From NCBI GenBank assembly GCA_030141605.1, contig JAQGDQ010000059.1, forward strand, positions 684,001-705,767: a stretch of DNA of 21,767 bases, written 5' to 3'. Source of the DNA: Tubiluchus corallicola (lineage: Eukaryota; Priapulida; Priapulimorpha; Priapulimorphida; Tubiluchidae). Made by a program: the position numbers and the translations under genes. Shown one piece after another: positions 1 to 9,800 of this stretch (positions within the stretch are counted from its first letter, which is position 1; the number at the start of each line of letters is the position of its first letter). The notes beneath the pieces were generated by a model. It had not been told where the DNA came from. It was given only the letters and a program-made list of their open reading frames with translations, and did not search any database.

Positions 1-229
1 TTAATGGGGTGCAGGAGAAAGGGTTGCGAAAAACCAATTGGTCATCAAGTCAGCTACCCTTTTCAGATTAGTGTAAATGGTAAAAAAAATTGTAGCGCTG
101 CTAATTAAACCGTGTAATATAATTATGAAGTAAGATAAGAAAATCAACTGTTGACATAAATTTATAAAAGTTAACAGAAATTAAACGTGAAAGCCAAATA
201 GTGTATACAACAACGAAGCATTAAGGTAA

Positions 230-655
230 AATGGAAAATATGCAATGATGATCAACCTAATATGTAAAGCATTTAACTAACTGATTAAAACATAAACAAA
301 CTAGAAGATCAAGTCAAACCAAAAGAAGAAAATAGAACATAAATAAAAAATCTGTGAATGAAACAAAATATGCATGATAAAATCAAACTAAATATAATGA
401 AACGAAAATATGCAATAGTGTTTAATCAAATTATGTTAAGCCTAATGCCGAAAGGGCTACGGAATACAAGAACTAATACAGAGAAGAAGTGGAGTAAACA
501 AAATATGTAATGAAATATAAGTATGTGACTAAACAGACAATATGACTCAACAAAAAATATAATAAAACTTAATGATAACTGTGAAACAATGAGCAAAATA
601 ATATAATAAAGTGAATATATGTAGTGAGAAAAGCATAATATGCAAGCAAAAACAT
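230..655. repeat. A-rich stretch with a recurring AAAATATGCA-like word
   Basis: The word AAAATATGCA or a close variant recurs at about 235, 365, 405, 500 (ATATGTAATG form) and 634, within sequence that is strongly purine-rich and A-rich on the plus strand. Spacing is irregular, from 39 to 130 bases. This is at best a highly decayed tandem repeat and may only be compositional bias. Confidence 0.25.
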
Positions 656-1194
656 AAGTGGAGCAGATAAAAATTATAAAATTTATGTATGAACAAAGTG
701 TTGGAGCTGCTGAATTTGTTTGAAAATTATGTAAGACCAGTACAATTATAATTCGGCCTATTGTATTGCGTGTTTACTTTCCCTTTTCATAGCTGCGAAG
801 AAATAATAATAACAATTATACATTTTGATGAAAAGATTTAATATGACAATATAATTATAGTTAAAACATGAGTACAGGGGGAATACATTAAAACTAACAG
901 AGATGATTTATTAGAAATAGACCTTAGCAAAAGGAGGTTAAGAGTAGTATATTACGGCTTTACAACACTTATAGAACGGTCTAGACCATTCTGCTTAACA
1001 GCAATAAAATAAGCAAAAACATTCATTTAAAGTAACTCTGTACTGCATCAGTGTATGCTAAAAATAAGCAAAATATCCATCAAGAACTCGGGCTGCTAAT
1101 AGATGTTTTGCAGGCGTATTTATCTTGTGTGGTTGTCATTAACAATTTATTTTTGTGGGCTAAGAAAATAATACCTCTTTTTTTCCACTGATAC

Positions 1195-1300
1195 AATAGT
1201 ATTATACTACACTACGGCAGTGCTACTGCTTGACTGCCGATTTGAGGCTTGTTGGTTCGAATCCCAGTCTTGATGGTTTGTGAACTGGAAAGCGCATCTC
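1195..1300 (+). repeat. tRNA-derived SINE head or tRNA relic
   Basis: A perfect RNA polymerase III B-box, GGTTCGAATCC, lies at 1254-1264. An A-box-like word (TACGGCAGTGCT) lies about 40 bases upstream at 1213-1224. The intervening TGACTGCCGATTTGAGG has the look of an anticodon-arm region in tRNA-derived SINEs. The T-arm stem flanking the B-box carries two mismatches and no acceptor stem closes, so this is not a functional tRNA gene. A diverged SINE copy is the best reading. Its body and tail downstream are not resolved. Confidence 0.45.
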
Positions 1301-2470
1301 TTCGACATTTATTCTAATACAGAAAAGAGTCTAGTAAGTGAATATGCAGGATATTCCACGTCCCACGACATCAGTAATATCTAATTCATGAAACCAAACC
1401 CTGTTGTTATCAAATTCACGCATTTAAAGTGGTTAAGGTTAATTTTTAACTGTGCATAACAGCATTAATAATATTATTTCCGTGAAAAAATACTTATACA
1501 GCCTACACAAGAAGTGCTAAAGGAAATGTTGTCCATAAAGTGCTAAGTACGGACTATATAGCATTGGTCCCAATTCCAGGCAGCAGAGTTTCAAAGTCGG
1601 ACTTTCGCCCAACGCTTGAGCGATTGTTTCAAACTATCTGTGAATAACTTTGGGACAATTTATTGAATTTTGGCAAACATGTTTTAAAACAAACGTAATT
1701 AATACTACTGCTGTACTGATTCTCATTCAAATATGAAAAAAGTCAGTGAATTAAAAGAAAGTGGAAAATGCCCAACTGTAACAGTATTACAAAAATCCAG
1801 ACTTTGGGTGGTAAGAGGAAGGCCTGTTGCCTCGAAAAAAATCATAAACCAAACAGTAAAACGCCCAATTTTGCTATAATTGGTAAATTCGAATCTGTTT
1901 CAGCAAAATAAGAAATGTGTAATCACACTATCAGGTCATTTATAGGACTAATGACTTTAGGGGTTTCCCGACGACTTTTAATTGATGAATGAAATTTTTT
2001 GTCATCACTTCCCGATTTTCTATGTTCCCGTGTGGCTTGGTGTTCCGAGTTCAATGTTCGCGTCAAGGTCACGCTCTTGTAAGCCAAGCACTCTGGCTCT
2101 AAACTACTGCTTTAAGTATTTTCAAGCGCGTTTATAACTACAGCTAGCTAACTTCTCAAAAATAGAAGTTGCCAAAATTGCACGGCGATTGTCTGAAATA
2201 TATTAACTTTTAAAAGTGAATTCAAAAAGCCGAGCGCGTAAGATGAAATTTTGCTCACATTTCTACTGCAGCTGTGTTCAAAAAATTTTCCGCGAGGTTA
2301 GATGGCTGGCCAGCTGCCAGTAAGAGTCCAAGAAATCGAAGACAAACTGTATGACTGATAAAAATTTTGTTTACTATTTTCTAAAGGATTATGTACATGA
2401 GAATTAGCTGCAGTTGATATTGGATGCGCCTAGTTACATTCTAAACAACATAATTGAAATTTTGAAAAGC

Positions 2471-2493
2471 TAATAAATAAATAATGAATAAAT
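2471..2493 (+). repeat. AATA-type simple repeat
   Basis: A short run of imperfect TAAA/AATA units. It could be the poly-A-like tail of an old retroposed element, but no element body was identified next to it. Confidence 0.5.
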
Positions 2494-2642
2494 TACTTTG
2501 GGAGCAATTTGTTCATGTTTGGTAATCACATTAGTATTACATAGTTCGTAGCAGTTCATAAAATCGCCAGTTTTAACTTCAGAATCGAATATGTCGATTT
2601 GCTCAGTATGAAATTTCTCACATACTCTGCTGACGTATTAGA

Positions 2643-2780
2643 TAGAAGTAAGTAAGTAAACTTTATTTCGAACTAAATGTTCATAGAACACACGTAATAC
2701 ATGTACACATAAAGTCTACATAAAAGTAATTTACATGGAACTTATACACGTAATAAAATATAAGGATTAGAGGAGATAAA
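2643..2780 (-). mobile_element. Possible 3' end of a non-LTR retrotransposon (minus strand)
   Basis: Read on the minus strand, the segment runs through AT-rich sequence into TTCGAAATAAAG and then ends in repeated ACTT units (plus-strand AAGTAAGTAAGTAAAC at 2648-2663). A terminal AATAAA followed by a short tandem tail is typical of several insect LINE families. No reverse transcriptase or endonuclease coding sequence is visible upstream on that strand, so if this is a LINE it is heavily 5'-truncated. The left-hand limit is arbitrary. Confidence 0.3.
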
Positions 2781-3479
2781 GAAATAAAATACAATGGTTC
2801 TTAGCAAATATTCATGAATTATAAAGATTACAGTACTACGTTTGCAAATTCTTGAGTTGTTGTTACGACACTTAGCTGATTGCAACATCTTGTGGCCGCT
2901 GCCTATGATGTGTGGCACGGTGGCAGTTTCTTGAATATATGAATTATGTAATTATCGCAGCAATTATTTACTCCGAATTATGCCTATATCCTTATTAATA
3001 TCTCCAGGGCTATCCTGCCTATATGAAAAGAATTTCAGTGGAAATGGTGGGCCATTTCTAAATCAAAAACGAATAAAAACATCAACGACAGCTTCAGCTT
3101 TTTTATGTCATTTCATTAGCTGTGACACAGAAAAGTTATGTATTATTATTCATGACAGTATAGGCTAACTGTTAATTTCGTTTATGCATTTCAATTTTTA
3201 CACATAATAGACTAGTGGGCTCTTTGCCTATTTCACAATCAACAGCAGTATGTCCATAATTTCATAAAAATGTTGTAACGATAGGGCAAAATACCTACTG
3301 GAGTCATTGATTTAACTTATGTAATTATAATACATATTTTCTGCATTGGGTTTGAAAAACGTATGCAATGATTTCTAAATTTGTTGAATTAATCGGCTAA
3401 TTATAAGGGTGAACATTTACTTTTAATTAGAAGTCTGGAACTTTTTTAAATAAGCAAATTTCACTACTTATTATCGTAA

Positions 3480-3660
3480 ATTCAGCACGTGCAGCATGCG
3501 TGATAGAAACTGTAGTATTCTCAGCTCTTAGGCTACTGTAGATTCTTGGCTGTCTGCCAGGGCGTATTTTGTACGGAGCCAATCAACAGTAGCGTTTTTT
3601 CCTGTTACCCAATGAGAACTGATCTAACATCGATACACGTGAACACCTCGTGCATTTGTT
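3480..3660 (+). promoter_or_regulatory. Promoter-like region of the Rim2-type carrier gene
   Basis: Immediately upstream of exon 1 lie two plus-strand CCAAT boxes, at 3579-3583 and 3609-3613, 30 bases apart. NF-Y-bound promoters often carry paired CCAAT boxes at about this spacing. Two perfect palindromic E-boxes, CACGTG, lie at 3486-3491 and 3636-3641. The second directly abuts CATCGATA (3628-3635), one base away from the insect DREF element. No TATA box is evident at a useful distance. This layout suits a housekeeping promoter with dispersed start sites. The actual transcription start is not visible; somewhere between about 3640 and 3780 is inferred. Confidence 0.45.
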
Positions 3661-3806
3661 ATGTGGTAGGTTTATTTCGAGGATTGCGGTAATGGTTTAT
3701 CAAGTTTCTGAAAGCTGGGAAGATTTGGGTAAAATATAAACCGTCAAGAGTGATAAATGTGTTTTAAAGTGAAACAGCGTAGATAGTATGTTTGAACTCA
3801 CAAGCT
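3661..3806 (+). other. Probable 5' UTR with upstream AUGs
   Basis: Between the promoter-like segment and the proposed start codon there are up to four upstream AUGs. They are at 3661 (AUG-codon-stop), 3692 (15 codons, stop at 3737-3739), 3757 (9 codons, stop at 3784-3786) and 3788. The last opens a frame that overlaps the main start out of frame and, after splicing to exon 2, ends at 6050-6052 after 34 codons. The carrier frame itself has a stop at 3780-3782, which limits its start to 3807. Which of these AUGs are in the mRNA depends on the unknown cap site. Confidence 0.4.
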
Positions 3807-3850
3807 ATGATAATATTAGACGACAAAATAGTGCATTTAATTGCTGGAGG
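3807..3850 (+). CDS. rim2: Exon 1 (coding part) of the Rim2-like carrier
   Basis: Encodes [14 protein letters not shown] plus the first two bases of Gly15, then a strong donor GGG|gtaagt. VHLIAGG matches the start of helix 1 in the family, whose human member begins with a short leader before VHLFAGG. This is the first ATG in the carrier frame after the in-frame stop at 3780-3782, so no longer N-terminus is possible unless a further 5' exon exists. G at -3 gives a moderate initiation context. Confidence 0.8.
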
Positions 3851-6800
3851 GTAAGTGTCGGATTTCTGACTTCGTTAATAGGCTGTGTACCGTATTGTAA
3901 AATCAGTAAGATTACCTACGCAGTCAAGTAATTATGTTAAAGATAACAGTCCGTTGAGCATTAGGTCTATTGTAGATCGTAGAGATGTTTTGAAAAACGT
4001 TTGGACATTTGTGTGTAGGTTTTACTAGCTTTACATAGTAATAGTATATACATATAAATAATAGTTTACATATATATATATATGCTTAGCAAACCGAAAT
4101 AGTGAAAAAGTATTCATAATATATTTATTTACTTTCCAAATTTTTTGTTACACAGTAGGCATTTGGATACATTCACAGTGGCATGGCAGTTTATTATGTA
4201 TTTTTAGGCATCCTAATGACAAGTCCGTTTGTTTGCTAGCATTTTAAAGTACAAATTTCATTTTCACATGGTAATTTTATGCCTTATCTAAGATGTTTGG
4301 CAGGCAGTTTCTGATTCCAAGACTTGGTTGTGCTTGGTATTACTAAGATACATGTATACAAGATATACAAGATATCATTGTATTCGAAGCCTAGAGCCTT
4401 GAGTCTCAGATTAGTGTTATGAGAGTTAACTTTACAGTTGATTTTATCAGATTTGCATTGTATGAAAAATCATACTTATTATATTTAAAAGGTAGTTGAA
4501 AAAATTTGCATTTTTATAGTTGTATACTGCAACAAATAGCATGGCACACCTTATAATTGCCATTTTATATGTCTTGTGGGATAATTTAATGGTTTCTGTG
4601 CTCATTTGGAGGGTTGCAGCACATCCACAATTCTACAATAACAGGGAAATAAATATAAAAAATAAAATATAAGGAAGTCTGTCCTACATTTAAATGGGCA
4701 TTGTCACCTATTAAAGGAAAACAGAATGATTTCGTATACTACCGCATTTTGGAGTAAATTATATATGTTAACACCTGTAATAATGCCAAAGTGTTTCTGA
4801 TAATTAAAAATCACAACTGAACATAATTTTTAACAGAATAAACATTCCACGAGTGGGTTGCACAATTTAAAATTGAAGTGAATTGCTTCTGTACAACTTT
4901 CAATGTAATACACAAAAGCTGAGCAAAATTTTAATTTAAAAAATTTAGATTTTAAGTTTACTGAACTGAGAGATACAATGCCTGTTTTTTGTGCAACGCA
5001 TTTCCGAGATGCAGGCTCTATGTCCACTTAAATAGCAAATGACAAAATGCATGTAAGTGGGTGCGAACGTAAAATTAAACTTCAGTGCTAATAATTCTTT
5101 CACATAAGTCACTCTTAAAAAGTCTAAATGAAACTATTTTATTCTCTTTCAATATATTATACATTAGATTATTTTTTAGCTATAATATAAAATTGGATCC
5201 TGTTACCCTTTCAAAGTATAACACTGAAATTCTTTTCAAACTGATAATGTTCTCTTGTCCATTAACTTGGTAAGAATTATTATCTTAAATTTCATTCCAA
5301 GAAACTTGGCTTAGAATTAATTTGTTTACATTAGAATGGTGGCATATTTGTAGAACTCTGCATTTAATGAGCACCAAAGATCTTGTTTTTTATTTGTAAA
5401 TTATGCAATTCATTGTGAGATTTTTTCGCATAACCATATGGTGAAGGTATTCGTATCATATATTAACGTCATACCTCGTAAGTCGGTGGCCTAGATTTGT
5501 GATCTGATAGCACCACACATGAATGTGATAGTTAGCTGCATAGACCTATGTATGCTAGATCAAACCAAGAATTCATTTGGTGCATAATGTAGTTTTATTT
5601 GATAAAAACTGATATTTTGGAAGGGTGGTTTAAAATGTATCCACCAGTTGAACATAACAAAATTTCATTTTGCTAATGTATATTTATATGGAAAATATCT
5701 TTGATTTGCCCACGTCTTGATGTTTAAGAATGAATTTCAAATTCTCTTGTGGCATAAGCATCTATGGTGCTTTAAAACATTTAGAGTTTGCGCTTACCTA
5801 CCATAAATTGCTAGCAGTTTTCTCATTGTAAAACAATTGAGTGCTATATTACTGTTAATGTATGCATTTATTTTGGAAGTGGGAAAATTTAACTTTAGCT
5901 ATAGTAAATTCTTGTGAGTGAGAGTAATGCTTTAAAACATCAGTAGGTATAGAAAAGAATACATTATAAAATTTTATAATGCTGATTATTATGTGTTTTT
6001 TTATTACTAGCGCTGGCGGTACAGCCGGAGCCATTGTAACCTGTCCACTTGAAGTAGTGAAAACCCGTTTACAGTCGTCAGTCGCGACGTTCGAAACTCG
6101 AACTCCTGTGGTGCATCATGCGTCTCCTAGTCATTCTGTTCGTCACCAGCTAGTTGGGTATAACTGGTGCACGTGTGGTGTGTCCACATCAACCAACCCC
6201 CTCTCACGACAAAGACCTCAACCTGGAATCATTGGTTGCCTAAGGTGTGTTGCACTGATTGCACTGATCATTTCAAGCAATTCATCTAGTAATGTACATA
6301 GGGCTATAGTGAGAGTAACAATTTATGTTCACTTCGAATTTTCTTAAACATGTTTAAAAAAAACATTACTGTTATTTTGTAATCAATTTTACGGATTCAT
6401 AGATTGATGTATATCAAACTCTGTGCAAACTCTTCCTTTGAACCCAGCTCTACAATAACTATAGTTGTTCGTGAACTTCTGAGTGCAGAGGTATTATATA
6501 AAAGTGGTGTACTGGTAATTCAAGTAAAATTTTTGTGATATGTTAACTTTTTCAGGTATATAATAGTAAATGAAGGTCCAAGAGCATTGTTTAAAGGCCT
6601 TGGCCCAAACTTGGTTGGAGTGGCACCCTCCAGGTATGAAATATGTTGTTTCATACAACTTGCATTTCAAAAATTAAAGGAAGTAATTTAATATTTTCCC
6701 TGGCTTTGACAAATTTTTCTCTTAAATTAGTATGAGCGATTCTCCTGTAATAATTGGTTTTAACACAGATTTTGTTCTGATAAGATTGGAAAAAATTGTT

Positions 6801-9800
6801 GGACGTGCTATAATTTCTTATGTACATATTTTATTTCTGAAATAGCTCAACTATTCATTATTTTAACAATATAATTCATCAAAATTTCAACATGTTCTAA
6901 TACATTTTACACAAATACCTAATACAAATTCATGAAGTACATATTATTTCCCATTAACTAATAAAAAAATAAAATGTCACATCATAAACATAACTCTGCC
7001 TTTGTATTTCCCAATACTGGTAGTTATGCATCGTAAAATTATTTCAACAAATTGTGATGTAAATAAAAATGTTAATGCTTTCACTGAACCCCATAGAACG
7101 TATACACTACAACTATCTCCTACAATTTGCATACAAATACCAAAAAAGTAGAACAAAGTAGGGGTCTGCAAGAGCTTAGTCTTGTCTCGTGTCTCGTGAG
7201 AAATCATATTTCTTCTCTCTTCTTAATGGATTATAATGATCAAGAAACAAGAAATGATCATGGCAGTTCTTGGTTTTCTAAAGTTTTCTTTACTTACCTA
7301 ACTGAATTATCCTAATTCGTCATCACAACACGGATTAATAATTTTGTTGTTGTTTGTGATATTGATAGCATTTCGTGCCATCTCGAGTATGCAAGACAAG
7401 GTACCTTTTCTTCAGTAAATATAGTTGCATTTTTCTAATGATATCTCTTCTCTTTTCGAGTTGTCGCGGTCAACTAGGCTAGAACAAAGGTCTACAAACT
7501 ACAAACCTTAGCGAATATGGTTCTTTGGCAATGGTGGCAAGTGTAAACAAGAAAACAAACATGGTTTTGGAAAGTAGCTGTGTTGGAAACCGAGGAAACT
7601 TAATTTACATTTTGTCCGTCATTAATTTATTATTTTTCTTTCTAGGGCCATCTACTTCTCAGCATATTCAAATACCAAAAACTTCCTCAATAGTGTTGTT
7701 ACACCGGACACTCCTCTGGTCCACATGGGATCCGCATGTAGTGCTGGTATGTACTACTTGTAAATCAGTAGAATATTGTTTATTACGGTCGGTGTATCCT
7801 ACTTAAATTAACCTCCTGGTGCAATCCAAGATTACTGGTGTGGTTCTATGGAGCATAGTATGAGGTAACAGCTAGTAGAAAGAGTGTTAACAAGCAGTTT
7901 TCCAGAATTACACTTGTCAGTTAAATCATTGTACATAAATTTGTAAGCTGATTGCTAATTTGATTAATTAGTTGTTAGTTTATTAGATTTATTTTATTAA
8001 ATCGGGATACATTTCAAGGTCGACCATCAAATACGTGAATTAATTCTGGCATTAAATCATGCTACCTAAATTGATTTTAGCTTTAAAATTATGATGACTG
8101 TGTTGACTTATTCCTATCAGTTCTAATAGACTAGATTATTCCTATTGAAAACCTTTTAGTCTCGTCCACATTTATATGTTACGCTAATGGGATTATACTT
8201 TTTACAAAACTGCTAAACAAGAAATTTCGTATGCTCCAAATTTAGAAGTGTGTAGGCAAACTAAACTGTTTAAGTGTTTACAAGGTGTACTTTGTGAGCT
8301 CTAGTTATAAAAGTGCTATTTTTTTAAATAATAGCATTTTAACAAGCTTCTTAAAGTTGTACACAATGTACAGATACAAACAAAACTGTAAAGATACAAG
8401 ATACCCGTTTTCAAGAGTAATCACTTATTTTCTGTTTGCTCTAGAAAATGGGAATCTTGTATCTTCATTTATATTACACAATTTTGTATTGTGACGATTG
8501 CAAGATTGCAGTGCAACAGGAATAAAGAATAACAATATTTTCGTATTAATAAGAAGTTCTAATTTAGCTTTTTTTGGAAATACACTGTGTTTTATAATAG
8601 TCATATTGCATTTTAACTAGTGAAGGAACATTGCCTAATGTTTATCAATTTCTGACAAGATGTATTTAATTTTTCATTATTTTTAATTTGCTAGTACAAG
8701 TTTTTTCAGTATCTATTTTTGTGTTGATGCTTGGGTGTTGAATGGAAGTTTAAAAGTGGAAGTAAATTTTGGTAGTTTTCTGACAATTTGTAGACACAAA
8801 ATGTCTCACAGCTTAACATGTTTTATATTCAAACTAAATAGTTTCTGAAGTAAAAACTGTTGAAATCCTGCTGAAAATAATTTATGATTAGTAAACTGCG
8901 ACCAGATTTACTCCATCTGCTTGAATCTGTAACGGTGTACTAACAGAAAAAACTTCAGCCAGTTCTTGCTAGTGTGGGCTGTACAAGCTAGATTTAGCCA
9001 GTTGCAACCAGGCCAAGGCTGGGACAATCTTAACGCACATTCATTGCCACTGTTTGTCAACTTATGTTGAACTACACACTCTCAACTGTTTTTACAAACG
9101 CCATTGTAGGTGATGCGAGTATATAACAGCTAAGAACTTAGATTCATTTCTTGTTTTTATTTTTTAACTCAAGTTTATTCAGTCAACTATCAGGGTATTG
9201 GCAAAATGATGAGACAGACAGTACTACTACAAATTGCCTACAATTTAACAAAGGTGATGACGATTAATTAGAATTGCTTGCACAATAAAAAAATCTTTAC
9301 AGAGTAAAGTAATTAATTTCACGCACAGTTAACTGATAATAAGCGTATAACGCTTTGATGTATACAAACATGCAAATTTAGTTCTTTCATATCTTATAAA
9401 CAAGTTGGTAGGGCATATGATGTTAGCCTTTAAATGATGAATAACAGTATAAATGCATTTCAGTTGAATCTAATTTGGCTGTTGTCCAAGGTGAGCTTTC
9501 ACTAATTAATGCAATTACTTTCTGAAATAATGGGCTCTCATTTAAGGAGTGTAAATTATTTAGCAAAAAAATAGTTTGGTAGGTTTCAGTGAGACATGGT
9601 ATTCCTTTTTGTTCATCAGATGAATTGGCACACAGCCAGCAGTTTGTGCTGTCTCAACAAACTCAGGTTACTAAGTAAATATTCAAAAAAGTTGAATGTT
9701 TACATTACTGTACATGTACTTTGAACACATGCTGTAAATGTAAACGTGTAACAACTAATATTAAAATACATTCAAATGTAAACTATATTTTGTATTGGAG

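Larger units (their letters stand above)
1..3480. other. Upstream intergenic region, no gene recognised
   Basis: No coding exon was recognised here on either strand. The only notable open reading frame, 62 codons at 2980-3168, has low-complexity composition and no recognisable motif. The first 700 bases are strongly A-rich on the plus strand. A tRNA-like SINE fragment (near 1254), a short AATA-type simple repeat (2471) and a possible LINE tail (2643) are listed separately. The stretch 2020-2330 is less AT-rich than its surroundings but shows no open frame of interest. Distal regulatory elements of the downstream carrier gene could lie here, but none is proven. Confidence 0.6.

Noticed and set aside
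1190-1270. A functional tRNA gene
   Set aside because: The B-box is perfect, but the T-arm stem has two mismatches, no acceptor stem pairs and the D-arm is not formed.
6245-6347. Exon 2 reading on past 6244 as a truncated carrier isoform
   Set aside because: Homology stops at the donor, and exon 3 continues the family sequence exactly in phase. The extension has no similarity and would delete five of six helices.
7127-7806. Open frames of 62 and 93 codons in and around intron 3 and exon 4
   Set aside because: The 7525-7806 frame overlaps exon 4 in a different frame and the other has no motif; both are chance.
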